A DNA stretch of 64,000 nt from Podochytrium sp. JEL0797 (taxonomy: Eukaryota > Chytridiomycota > Chytridiomycetes > Chytridiales > Chytriomycetaceae). The stretch's first letter is position 1, and the number at the start of each line of letters is the position of its first letter. Shown here one piece after another: positions 9,692 to 20,800 of the stretch. The notes under the pieces were generated by a model that was not told the origin of the DNA, ran no database searches, and saw only the letters and a list, made by a program, of their open reading frames with translations. Both the position numbers and the translations under genes were made by a program. The DNA is taken from the NCBI GenBank assembly GCA_027596195.1, contig JADGJG010000035.1, positions 1 through 64,000 of the forward strand. The letters run 5' to 3'.

Positions 9692-11084
9692 ATGTCCAGC
9701 TTGGCCGGCGTTAACACAATCACCAACACCAACGCGTGCTTCGGAGTCGCTCCGAGCTTGACCGTCTGTTCCGGGTCCACGTTCAACGCGACTAACCCGC
9801 CTCCCATTTGCTGTGACGCTATCTTCAAATTCAACGAGGCCGGATGCTTCTGCAGCCCATTCATCCCGGTGAGTTTGCGGAATACGTTTTATCATGCACT
9901 TATGGGATTGTTCGTCAGGTCTTCGAGAAGCTCGGCGGCATCGACGCGGCGAATGGGCTTGCCAAGGGAGTTCTTCCCGTTTGTACTTCCATGAGTCCCA
10001 AGAAACAGTGGACGGTCTCGTGCAGCCCTTTTGAAGGACACACTTACAACAACGGTCGTTGTCACGCGAATGACATGCAGATGGATTATGCGCGTTTTGC
10101 CACCGCAGTGAGTTTCTTGCTTGTTGCATCCTTCGACCCCATCATTTTAAGCCTTTCTCTAAACTGACTACATTTAATTCTTAGGAAAAATTCGCAACGC
10201 CTATCTTGACAACCGTATACGGCGAACGTTGGGCCACCGGTTGCTTCAACATCACTGATTTGACCGCCAAAGTATCTCCATTCGCGGATACTGGTTATTC
10301 TGCAAGCTTGGCGTACGGCTTGGGAACTGTCAAGGGTATCGACACGGCGATGGAATACTTGGCCAGCTTGAACGCACACGTTGACCGAAACAATGCTGTC
10401 ACTACACTCACCGACAAGCAACAAGCCGGGGTCCTTCAAGATGGTTCTATCGTCCTCGTCGGTTCTTCCGTTTGGTCTTTCATGAACGAGGCTCTGACCG
10501 TGCCAGTGGCTGACTTTGAGTTTGTGTTCAGTTTCAAGGGATGCACGACGGACAAAGTCTACTCCACAACCGTCCCATCCGGCTCTGTTCTCACCCCCAA
10601 GAAAGGTGCCATCTCCACGATCGCACTCATCAACGGTATTCTGACCATGGGCTACGAGAAAAGCACCCAGTGGGGACCCATCAACACGTGCAGGCTCCAC
10701 TCCAACTACTGCACGGGACACAATTCTCAGTTCCCCACCGAAACGGACTGCCTCATCTACTTCACGTCCCTCCCGTTGTATTCTCCCACTTGCGGGAGAA
10801 CTCACATCATTGGTGGAAATTCGGCGATTTGTCGCGCCAACCAGTTGTACTTGACCGCGTTGAATCCAGAAAAGTATTGTCCGCGCATGTCCAAGCACAG
10901 TAAAGTTTGCAGGGACCCGGGCGCTGGTGATGAGTTTGACGCGTTTTGTGGACCCGGTGGAGATGCGGATGCGATGGACAAGGTTTTTAAGTTGTACGGG
11001 AAGCAAATTAAGGATATCACGGTTGCGCAGAATGCGGCTGCGTCGAGTCCATCGTCGGTTTGGCCTCTTTCTAAAGTTTGCTAG
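9692..11084 (+). CDS. Cysteine-rich LTP-like/SnoaL-like family protein (copy F)
   Basis: Predicted exons are 9692-9868, 9919-10107 and 10185-11084, all phase 0, giving 421 aa. Exons 1-2 give CFGVAPSLTVC, ICCDAI, CFCSP, LPVC, VSC and HTYNNGRC. Exon 2 is 189 nt instead of 180, with three extra codons before the seventh cysteine. Exon 3 has GCFN, a TAMEYLASLNAHVDR segment and the cysteine tail (YCTG, CGRTH, AICRANQ, YCPRMS) ending SKVC. It is the most diverged plus-strand copy in the middle of exon 3 (it lacks the usual NPNK). A long antisense frame overlaps exon 3 but has no independent support. Function unknown. Confidence 0.8.
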
Positions 11085-11140
11085 TAAACATTTTTTACTC
11101 TCCTTTTGTTGTTTGTGTTGTTTGATGGAGAGTTGTTGGG

Positions 11141-11155
11141 AATAAAGTCGAGCAT
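11141..11155 (+). promoter_or_regulatory. Family 3' UTR element / poly(A) signal, copy F
   Basis: AATAAAGTCGAGCAT 56 nt after the copy F stop codon, identical to the element after copies B and I. Confidence 0.6.
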
Positions 11156-11203
11156 TTTTTGATATTTTTTTTAGAGATGACCAATAATTCCTAGATACCT
11201 AAA

Positions 11204-11320
11204 ACTCTCAATCACCACAAGGCCAAGTCGAAATACGAATACTTGTAGCACTTTGAGCGGCACCAGACGCTTGTGGATGGTATCTGTAGCTGTATTTTGG
11301 ATCATCCCCCCACTCACTCG
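11204..11320 (+). pseudogene. Decayed copy of THG1 leader and first exon
   Basis: These bases match 11850-11980, the leader, first exon and start of intron 1 of the intact THG1 gene: CTCAATCACCACA, GGCCAAGTCGAAATA, GCACTTTGAG, GCACCAGACGCTT, then TTTGGATCATCC. The start codon ATG has become AAG, an in-frame TAG interrupts the exon, and the codons for LLRNTYIVVR are deleted. It cannot be translated as THG1. Together with the family relic that follows, it marks a duplicated junction between a cysteine-rich gene and THG1. Confidence 0.85.
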
Positions 11321-11329
11321 CTCCATCCC

Positions 11330-11600
11330 CTTGTGTTCTCGCGTGCGCCGGAAAGCCTACCGTTTTGGGGTGGAAGGTCGGCCGTTTGCCGCGCAAACCT
11401 TCATTACTAGGCTGTGCTTAATCCAGAAGTGCATTGCCCGCACCTTGCTCCGGGGGGTATGGTTTGCAGGGGACCCGGGCCCCCATGATGACTTTGACGC
11501 GATTTGTGGACCCAGCGGATCGGAGGCTGTTTTCAAGAGGTAAAAGAAGCAAGCTGTTTTTCAGAACGCGACTGTGTTAAGTCCTTCGTCGGAAAATTTC
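11330..11600 (+). pseudogene. Decayed 3' end of a cysteine-rich family gene
   Basis: The sequence follows the family's C-terminal coding region with many changes: a GGTGTGGAAGG-like equivalent of the GGNS segment, TTTGCCGCGCAAACC for CRAN, AATCCAGAAGTGCATTGCCC for NPEVHCP, and a GACCCGGGCCCCCATGATGA for the DPGP-ND segment. It ends with CGACTGTGTTAAGTCCTTCG for the ATVLSPS region. Frameshifts and stops interrupt it. The stretch from 11600 to 11860 holds the THG1 promoter region; I see no other gene there. Confidence 0.75.
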
Positions 11601-11862
11601 TTCGTTAGTCTCCGTTTTCCTTCCTTCAAAACTACCACCTGTAACAACGGTGAGAAACAAAACAATTCTGCCCACAATTCCGGCGGAAAGTCCACCACAA
11701 CGCGAAAAATTCACGAATGCACTTTCCTATCCCCTCTAAAATTGACCACCTTTCTACAAAAATGACTCGTGAATGAGTGGTGAATGAGCGGTGAAGCAGG
11801 TTGTGATCGAGTCGAAAAAAAAACAAAAAATATTCGGAACTCGCACGAAACTCAATCACCAC

Positions 11863-12789
11863 ATGGCCAAGTCGAAATATGAATACGTGAAGCACTTTGA
11901 GCAGCACCAGACGCTTCTTCGCAACACATATATCGTGGTGCGGGTGGATGGTTCGTGTTTGTAGTTTGGATCATCCCGATCGCTCACCCTCACCCCACCT
12001 ACCTCACCCCACCTACTCACCGTACGAAAGGCCACGGCTTCCACCGCTTCACCTCCGAACACGAATTCGCCAAGCCCAATGACCTCCGCGCACTGCACCT
12101 CGCGAACGCAGCAGCGCAGGGCGTCATGGAGGACATGCAGGATATTGTGCTCGCATATGGACAGAGCGACGAGTTTTCGTTTGTGCTTCGCAGAGATTCG
12201 ACGCTCTTCAAACGTCGTGAGGCGAAAATCGTGTCGACGGTCGCGTCGCTGTTTACCGCGTTTTATGTGAGGAAGTGGGAGGAGTGTATGGGTGGATTGG
12301 CGCTCAAGTATCTGCCGTCCTTTGGTAATTATTGTGTTTGTGCAAGTGGAGTATTCTGATTCGGAACTAGATGCAAGAGCCGTGTGTTACCCAACCGACA
12401 AAAACCTACGCGATTATTTGGCTTGGCGCCAGGCAGATTGCCACATCAACAACCTGTACAACACAACATTCTGGGCCCTCGTACAAGACCCTTCCAAATC
12501 ACCTGCCACCACAACCACGCAAGCCCAAGCCATCCTCAAAGACACCACCTCAGCCTCCAAAAACGAAATCCTGTACACCCAGTTTGGCATCAACTACAAC
12601 ACCCTGCCTGAAATCTTTCGAAAAGGATCCGTGCTCGCGCGACGACGCGTGATGGTTCCCGTGAAAATGACGGCGGCTGGGGAGCAGGTGGAGCGCGAAA
12701 AGAGTGTTGTGTGCGTGACGCATGTGGATATGATTGGGAATGAGTTTTGGGAGACGGGGGATGGGAAGGGGGTGTTGACGGAAGGTTGA
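11863..12789 (+). CDS. THG1: tRNA(His) guanylyltransferase
   Basis: Thg1 adds the essential extra G to the 5' end of tRNA-His by a 3'-5' polymerase-like reaction. Predicted exons are 11863-11950, 12031-12324 and 12371-12789, giving 266 aa. The N-terminus MAKSKYEYVKHFEQH and the motifs RVDGHGFHRF, GQSDEFSFVL (catalytic acidic residues) and HINNLYNTTFW are those of Thg1. The expected R in the first motif (DGRGF) reads H here, created at the exon 1/2 junction. Introns are 80 and 46 nt. It converges on the coiled-coil gene, with 35 nt between stop codons. A broken duplicate of its first exon lies 650 bp upstream. Confidence 0.95.
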
Positions 12790-12824
12790 ATATATGCATG
12801 ATGGCGATGACGCGACTTGCGACT

Positions 12825-13414
12825 TCAAAACGGTTCTTCATTCGAAACAAACGGCTGATGCAGCCAACATGACACAAAGACCATTGCTTTTCCCGAGTCT
12901 TGTAAGGAATACACGTTCGAGCAGATGTCCGTCTTGACGGCCAGCTCCTTGTTGAACGCGTCGACTCGCCTCCGGAAATCTGTCAGCGCATCACGAACCA
13001 ATGAGAACCGTTGGAATACACATTCTGAATTCACGATCCAGCACTCACTCTGCAACCGCTGCAGATCCTCAGCATCATCGCCCCTCGCGACATTTGCAAC
13101 GACAGAGTTCATTTCGGCAACAATCGCCGCGAGCAGTTTGACAATCGACAAGAGACTCGTTCGTGCAGCCGAAATATCATCAATGGATTGTCGCTTTGAT
13201 TCGCAGTGCCAGTCGACAAGTTGATCTGTTTTGAATGGAGCTGTCAAAAAAAAAAAAAAAAAAACGAATCACCTTTCTGCTGCCAGGGACTTTCGAGACT
13301 CCTCGCGCGTTGAATGGTCCAGTTTGCGATGCTTTGGAGACAATCTTGGCCATCGCTGCTGAGACGAGTGAAGCGCGTTTCGAGGTCGGAGAGTTTCTGG
13401 CTGGTGCGTTGCAT
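12825..13414 (-). CDS. Coiled-coil protein of unknown function
   Basis: Two predicted exons (13414-13273 and 13240-12825) give 185 aa, starting MQRTSQKLSDLETRFTRL. The protein is helical and rich in L, A, S, E and R with heptad-like spacing (for example RTSLLSIVKLLAAIVAEMN and FQRFSLVRDALTDFRRRVD), and has no signal peptide or membrane segment. It might be a small subunit of a coiled-coil complex (BLOC/BORC-like), but no diagnostic motif supports this. The predicted intron is only 32 nt and is mostly a T-run on the coding strand (an A-run at about 13246-13264). A T-run this long is also a likely place for length error. It diverges from the membrane-protein gene that starts at 13656. Confidence 0.55.
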
Positions 13415-13655
13415 TTTTGAGGATTTTTTTCTTCGATTCAATCTCCCCTTGACTCTCCCTATTCTGCCCTTGATATTCCAGTTTAGAAGAATGAATAAAA
13501 GAGATTCGCAGGGTATTTGTAACTCTTTTGCGTGTCACCAATCAGAAATTTCAACCAACAATGCAACCCCAATCAAAAACGGCCCTTCAAAAAAGAGAAC
13601 AAAAAAAACATCGATTCATTCCATTGCCAACCGATACCCCCACCACACCAAAGAA

Positions 13656-15685
13656 ATGGAAATCATCCGCCTCCTCGACAGCAAAGGCGACCGCGTTCTC
13701 GACTCCATCTCAGCCGAATACGAAGACTCGTTCTGCCTCGAAACTTTTAGCGACCTCATTGCCTCCCACGCGAATGTGGGCCGATCGTTTATTATCGCGA
13801 GGGTTCAAACGTGGGACCACAAGCTGCCCGAGTCCAAGTTCTTTTCGTATTATAATGCATATAATTTGAACAAGATTCTGTTTCAGACGCAGGTAAATTT
13901 GGATTTGGGACTTTTTTTTAAAACCGCGATATGCAAGGGTTTGGGAATACTGATGATGGATTATTAGGTCTTCTTTGACAAGAAACTCATACACCGCCTC
14001 AACGTCCTCAACCCGCTCTCCAACACGGACATTATCGGCAACGTTCAATACTTCATGGTCACCAAATCCACCCAACCCCGCACCATGAGCACCACCACCT
14101 CCCTCCGAGTCTCCTCATCCACCAACAACCCCACACGCTCCCAAGAAGAAAACGCGTCCACCAAAAGCATCGCCCCGAGCAGCATGTTCATCCGCACCGC
14201 CAAACCCACCTCCACCAAACCCACCCTCACCGTCTCCACCAAAACAAACCCATCCTCCCCACCCACCTCCGACTTCCCCCCTCCAAGCCCCTCGGTCCAA
14301 AAAATAGAATCCGACGAACCAGCAAGTTGGACACTCACCTCCCCCAGCGTCTCCACAATCCCAGAAGAAGACGAACCCACCCCAGATGCAATCAAGAACC
14401 CCAACAACACTCCGGCTTACTCCCCACACACTCCTCCACCCGCTCCAACCAACATCTTAACCACCCTCACACACCGATTCTCGTTCCTCACTGCCCCCAA
14501 AATCCCCATCGCCTCCAAACAAAACCACGACCTCGAATCCAACCACCCAAGCCTAACCATCAAAGCCCTCATCAGTCCCTCCCATCTACACCCCCAAATG
14601 TCCCTCCCCACCGCCCCACCCACCCGCGTCACCATCCCCGACGGCACCGTCACGCGCTTCGCGCAGCCTCTCGTCTCCCCGGCAGACACGGTGCCCAAAA
14701 CGGATAAATCGCGGAGAAGGTCGCTATCTTACTTGAACGCTGTGAATGCGATGGGTGGGGTGGAACAGCGGGCTGGGTTTGAGGAGTGGGTTAAGATGGT
14801 AAACAAATCTTCTTCCCATTTTCGACTTTTCCCCCCCGCGGCTAAACTAAAGCAAACACCATTTTTTAAAAAATACAGGTGAGGGAGGAAACGAGGAGTC
14901 TTGATGGGGCTGGGGAAGACGAGGATTACGATTTTGTGAATCCGTTTGGGTCTCCCAAAAAGATGAGCGCATCGACTGGAGGGCGGAATGATGAAGAGGA
15001 GGTGGGGGAGGGGCAGGTGGTCACTTACGACGCGCTCTTGTTCGCCACGGACGATGATTTTCTCGAAAACTCCAAAATCCGGACGCTGTTTCGACAAAAC
15101 GCGGTAGCTCCCGAAGACGCAAAACTGTTTGAAATGACACCCGTGACGGCGGATCTTCCCGCGTCTCCGCAGGGGTCTGCACGTACGGAGGAGGAGGATG
15201 AAGGGTCGGCTTGTGAATGGTGTTTTCCGAATGAGGTTGAGTTGAGACGGATGGGACCTGTTTCGCGGTTCGTGCACCGGTACAAGTGTTTGCTGGTGTT
15301 GGCTGTGTTTGTTGGTGTGATTGCGTTGTTGTAAGTAGCTTTTTTTGTATTTTTATTTTGTTCGCGTTGTTGAGGGCAGCTTGTTCTAACTTGCCGTTCT
15401 ATGTCGGATCCGCATTTCAACAGCATCGTTTAGTAAGTACATGGTTTCTCTGAATTGTATTGATATTGCGCTAATCTGTTTTCTCCATCCAAAAAATTCA
15501 GCACTTTGCAGCTCGCCAACAACCAAGGCGGGTTGATGTCCCCGACACCAACCACTCGCGTGTCCATAAATCATAACGTTGTCCAAACCACAACTACCTC
15601 TCGCGTCATGACAGGACGTATTCCATCTTCGAGTCGCGTCAGTTCGTTCCCAACAACCACGTTGCCTTCACAGCACCACCCCTGA
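13656..15685 (+). CDS. Single-span membrane protein of unknown function
   Basis: Predicted exons are 13656-13892, 13968-14798, 14879-15330, 15424-15432 and 15502-15685, giving 570 aa. The N-terminal ~110 residues look folded (ETFSDLIASHANVGRSFIIA, FFSYYNAYNLNKILF, a VQYFMV strand). A long Ser/Thr/Pro-rich linker follows, then an acidic region and a predicted membrane helix (KCLLVLAVFVGVIALFIVY), then a Thr/Ser-rich tail. Exon 4 is a 9-nt microexon (CATCGTTTA) coding inside the membrane helix; it joins the flanking exons in frame and removes the stop that read-through would meet. I do not recognise the family; the topology is inferred. Confidence 0.65.
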
Positions 15686-15790
15686 TTTTAAAAGGACCGT
15701 AGTTATACCAATTCGTTATATCAAAATAAAAGCTTTATTGATCCAAATCGACCTGAAAAAAATACTCTGCACTCCCACACCCCCCGCACT

Positions 15791-17938
15791 TCACTCATCC
15801 TCCTCCATATCCCCCTCCGGAAGCCCAAAGTGTTCCCCAAAGTCATACGCCTCCTCCATCTCCCCCTTCTGCGCCGCTTTCCTCGCCTGCTTCTTCTGCG
15901 CCTTGGCCGCCTTCTTGCGGTCCTTGTTCGTAGTCGGGTTCAACAACTGTTCCGCCAAGTCACGCGTCGGTTGCGCGGGTTCATGCCCAGCAGCCGATTT
16001 GGACCGTTTCGCCGCCGCGAGGGCTTTGAGGCGGTTAATGTCGAGCGCGATGGGGGGTGCTGAGGGAGCACTCAAGGCAGGTGTCACATCCATCTCTTCA
16101 TCCTCCTCCTCCTCTTCATCCTCCATTTCCTCATCATCCTCCATCATATCATCCTCATCGTCAATCTCTTCATCGTCCTCGAGGTCAACGTAATTGTCAT
16201 CATCCATCAAATCCTCAGCAGCACCACCACTCTGCATCGCCACCATCCTTCCCATCGTATCCCTCGTCCCCACCGACCGAATCAACTCCCCTTCCACATC
16301 CACAATCTCAGGCATAGCAAACTCCTTACTCCAAGCAGTAACAACACTCGCCTCCAAATGCGCAGTAACAGCAACACCAGTCGCAGGCGGCATCGTGTAG
16401 AACGGGACGCGGCCCGCGTTCCAGTCCTGGAGGACGGATCGCGCCGTGGATTCGAGGTCCGCGCGGCCTCCCTTGTTGAGACGGCCGCGGAGTTTGGCGA
16501 GGTGGATGAGGAAGTCGCGGGTGTCGGTGAAGGGGGGGATGTTGTAGAGGATTTGGATTTGTTCTTTGCTGCATCGGGAGAGGATAAGTTCAACTGTTGG
16601 GTGGGTGTTTGGTGAGTTATGTGTCGAGAGAATGAAAGGGGAAATGAAGCGGTACCTGGCGCAATGGGGTCGTCAATCAGCTCCGACTTGACACAGTTTC
16701 TCAACAACACCTCCGCTTGGGCCTTCGGGTCATCCGAGGGACTGTCCTTGCTGAACACAATACCGGGACAATCCAACAACTTGATATTCTTGTCCAAATG
16801 AATCTGCTGCGCAACCTTCGTAACACCCGGCGTAGCCCCCACATTACACGCCTTACTTCTCTTCAACGAGTTGATGACGGAACTCTTGCCCACATTCGGG
16901 AACCCAACCACACCGACCGTAATCGACGTTTTGATGTTGTTGTTTCGGCAATAGTTTTTGAGCAGTTTGACGAGGTTGTCGGCACCCAGACATTCGGAGC
17001 TGTTGAGGAGGTCCACGCTCGCCTTGTCGGTCGGGATGTTGCTGCGTCCGAGGTTCGTGCGTTGCGATTGGGTGCTCGCTTTGAAAGCGATGGTGGGGAA
17101 TTCGTTGCGCAGGTATTTGAGCCATTTTTCGACAACGTCGCGGGGGACCAAATCTTTTCGGGAGGGAAGGGGGTCAGTTTTTTTGGTCGAAGCGGGAGGA
17201 GGAGGGACACTCTCCAAAACACAAAACCAAAAAAACAACTCACCAATCTTGTTCAACACGAGAATAATCCTCTTATTCCCGCCCGCATTCAGAATCATCT
17301 CCTCAATCTGCGTCGGCCGACACCCAATCGGATCTCTCGCATCCAACACCTCCAAAATCACATCCGCCTGCTCCACAACCTTCCTAAACTCGCGGTAATA
17401 CGCCTTCTTGGAGTTATCCTTGCGTCCCGTAGCGGCAAGTTCATCGGCCGTGCGGAGCCCGTTGGAGGTTTCCTTGTTTTCGAGGTCGAACGTGTTTCCG
17501 CGGCGGGAGGCATCGCGGGCGAGGGAGGCGAGGGCTTGTTTGTCGGTGGGTTTTCCTTTGGATTTTGCGTCGCGGAGGGCGGCTTTTTCTTCTTCGTTCT
17601 GAGGGGTTTTTTGTTTTTTTTTGGTGGGTGAGTTGGGAAACCTGATCTTGGGTGGAATTCACTCAACTCTTCGCTTTGTTTCTTCAATTTGGTGGAGCAA
17701 CTTGTCCTTGAAGGGAAGCAGGGAGGGAATACCGGGGTCCTTCTTGAGCCCTGTTGTGATACGAATTAGGGGAATGAGAATGCGAGTAAGGAGGGGTATT
17801 ATTCGAATACGCACGCTTCGGGTTGGGGTTGTTCTTGGCATCCTTTCTTTGTTTGCGTTTGTGTTCGTTGACTTTGGCGGTGATCTTGTATTGCTTCGAG
17901 GCAACTTGGCGCTTGCTTTTGGCTCTGCGGGCGACCAT
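15791..17938 (-). CDS. Nucleostemin/Grn1-type circularly permuted GTPase
   Basis: A nucleolar GTPase of the GNL3/GNL3L/Grn1 group, needed for large-subunit ribosome assembly. Predicted exons are 17938-17815, 17750-17668, 17598-17244, 17153-16656 and 16593-15791, giving 620 aa. The basic N-terminus [20 protein letters not shown] is the GNL3 nucleolar/RNA-binding region. The G motifs are permuted, as the family requires: DARDP (G5), NKID (G4), GFPNVGKSS (G1), then DCPG (G3). The C-terminus has a very acidic tract (about 16070-16200) followed by a basic tail. The exon 2 donor must be GTTGAG to keep frame; a normal-looking GTGAAT 4 nt downstream would shift it. The T/C-rich convergent spacer to the previous gene is about 100 nt. 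Confidence 0.9.
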
Positions 17939-18062
17939 TTTTTGTTTTTGTTGGGTTCGAAAAAAAAAAAAAAAACTGATCTTCTCGCACACCTCGAATA
18001 TTATTGCCAAAGAAAAAGGATGCAAATTAAAACGAATATAAAAAAATAAAAAAATAACCCTA

Positions 18063-20572
18063 TTACGCTTCCTGCTCTCGATCCTTCGAAACCTCCAATT
18101 CCCCAGCACCATCTGCGTTGCCATCGTCAACACCGATAACGTCCTTGAGACTTGTCTTGCTTCTCGACATTTCAACAGCAAACTTTGCCAGGGAATTGAC
18201 ACTCTCTCTGGGTTGAGCAGACGGCGCCGTCGTTGACCCCTGAACTGCCACCACCTCATCCACATGCTTCAAATTCCCCGCCTTAATCAACGCACTCATC
18301 ACATTATGATACGCCGGCGTCTTCAAAAACTTGGGTACCGAATCCGTCGCCATGAGCGTGAAAATATGGTTCTCTGCCAAATCAAACAAATCGGCACCGA
18401 TATTCAACGGCGCGTCCTTTTCGAGCATCTTCAATCTCCCCGTGAGCATGTTTTCCGTGCCAGGTAGCAAGACGGTTTTCGGATCGATTCGTTCCTCTTG
18501 CACGATACTATCTGGGTTGATGAGTTCGAAAAAGGGGAGCAACGCGTCTGTGGCGACAGTGGCGGTGATTTTTTTCTTGCGGAGGACTCCGACGTTGATT
18601 TCGTAGGGTCCATCGTCGACAATGTATTTGAGGTACAAAGCCATTGTGTGGGAAACGAGTTGAACAAGGGGAGGCACGACTTTACTCGTGTCCACGGACA
18701 CGTCGCTGTAAGTGAGTGGTTGACCCGGAACAATCACGGTATTCCCTGAAGAATAAAGCCTCCGAAACGCGTCCGCGTCTTGCCAAAAGTTGTAGTTTTC
18801 CTGAGAGAACATGAAATGGCAGTACTTGCGGAACTGTTCGCAGAGGTCTGGGTTTTCGAGAATCATGGCGAGTCGTTGCGTGTGGCTTGCGCCTTTTGCT
18901 TGTGCCACGAGCGGGTCGCGTGGGAGGGTTGGGTCCATGGGGAGGAACTCGGGCGCGTCTTTTTGGATGGTGGCCGCGGCTTGTTTTTTGATGGCGAAGG
19001 CTTTGGCGCGCACGGCGGTGATGATTTTGTAGATGGGGTCGTCGGCGTTGGAGGGTTTGCTGATGCTCCCCCCTGTGGTCGGGGTTCCCAGTGCGCTTGG
19101 GATTCCGCTGTTGGCTTTGGAACGGGATTGGGCGCCGTCCATGGAGATGAGGTTTGAGTGGCAGCTTTCCCAGCCAAAGAGGTCTTCGTCCGTGTCGCCG
19201 GGAGGTATGAGTGTTAGAGACTTGGAAGCGCCTTCTTTGTTTGAAAAGAAATGGTAAGTAGGGAGAGAGACAAAAACACGAAAGAAAAAAAGGCTCACGT
19301 CTGGCAGTCTCTGAAGTGGCCGAGACGGCCGATCCCACTGACTTTCTACCACCCTCCTCTCCATCCACAGACCCATCATTAGACGCTCTCCCACTTCTAG
19401 ATTCTCTTCTCCCAGCTACCACAGTTTCAGGCTTCTTCTTGTTGGAAAAGAAGGCCGACACGGCATTCCCCGTCGTGGGTGGATTATTCATATCCCACCC
19501 CAAAAACCTGGCCCCCGCATACGTTGGCTGATATACACTCTTTCTCGAGTCCTTAATCATAACCATATCCATCTCCTGAAACGGTCCCACGGATGGACTC
19601 CCCACCACGGGCGGGGCCGCGTCGTCCGGATTCACACACGCGATCCAAGCCTGTCCTATAAAGTAGGACGCGACCGAAATCGCCTCGAGACGGGAAACGA
19701 CGGAGGTGCATCGGAGGACCCAGTCGACGCAGTCTGCGCCCGTAAAGGCGTGGGTGTAGCCTTTGAGGCGGACGACTTTGTCTTTGAGGAAGACGGGCCA
19801 GATTTCAATGAGGCCGTTGGGGCCGCCGTCGAGGGATTCGACTTCGGGGGAGCCTTCTGTGTAGATGATGTTTGGGTTTTCGAATTTGTGGAAGTTGGCC
19901 ACCTGGTTTTTTTGGCAGGGGGGTTGATGGGTTTTGGTGATAGGATATGAGAAATGCGCGGCTCCGACGGATTCATGAATATACATACCTTTTCCCCAAA
20001 ACAATGCTTGAAAACCACATTCATAGTCCCCTCCAAAAACACCAAATTCCCGCTCCCATCGCGATCTAAATAAATCACATTCGTCTTAACCTCCCCCTTT
20101 GACCCCTTGTACACACTATCCGGTGTTTCCAACGTCAACCTCTTGGCCTTCACATCCCGCAACACCAACGCCCCCTTCACACTCAACGCGTAAATGTTTT
20201 TGATTTTGTGTTCCGCGTTGTTGGGTTCCACAATGTTCACAATGAGTTGCGCGAGGAGGACCCCCGTGAGACACTCGGCGGCTTCCGTTTTGTCGAACCC
20301 GAGACGCGTGGTCATGGAGGTGAGGGCGGTTTCGGCGCGGAAGGATTTGGGGTACGTTTTGAAGTTTTGTTTCACGTCTTCGAGGGGGATGATTTCCATG
20401 AGTTTGGAGAAGAGGTGGAACGGTGTCTATATGGGGGATGGGGGGTGTGGGTGGAAAATGGAAGTGGGGATTAGAAAGTTGGGTCTGATCGCGAACTCAA
20501 TTACGCGCGAAATGGGTGATCGCGGAATTTCTGAAGCATCCTTACGTTGTGACTGCCCTTGACTGCAGCCAT
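18063..20572 (-). CDS. DEP and RGS domain G-protein regulator
   Basis: A regulator of G-protein signalling of the fungal Sst2/FlbA type, expected to speed GTP hydrolysis by a G-alpha subunit at the plasma membrane. Predicted exons are 20572-20546 (only MAAVKGSHN), 20426-19989, 19902-19299 and 19231-18063, giving 745 aa. The N-terminal half contains two DEP-like regions: one around LGFDKTEAAECLTGVLLAQL, and one at KGYTHAFTGADCVDWVLRC to YFIGQAWI. The RGS box near the C-terminus begins MILENPDLCEQFRKYCHFMF and includes SQENYNFWQDADAF, with a TPAYHNVM-type end. A Ser/Arg-rich linker separates the DEP and RGS parts. Flanking genes do not suggest a pathway. Confidence 0.88.
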
Positions 20573-20800
20573 TTTGTTGCGAAAGGGGATGGGGTAGGTT
20601 TGCAGGCGAAGGAAGGAAAAATGAGCTTCGAAAACGCGTCAGGAAAAAAAAGACAATGACAGAATTGGGAACAAAGAGATTTTTTGGGGGGGGGGGGTCA
20701 CTTGTCACATTTGCCACCCACAGGGGGCAGAGGTATCTCGCTGGATACAAATCAATACACATTTATTCCATTATTCCAAAATGCTGCATCAATTCATTAT

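Noticed and set aside
10086..11006. 306-codon antisense open frame over copy F, and similar long antisense frames over copies B, D and E
   Set aside because: They recur in the same place opposite each family exon 3 and are explained by the codon bias of the sense gene. They lack splice-consistent extensions and protein-like motifs.
14115..14429. Glycine/tryptophan-rich antisense frame
   Set aside because: An artefact opposite a Pro/Ser/Thr-rich linker; its composition is explained by the sense codons.
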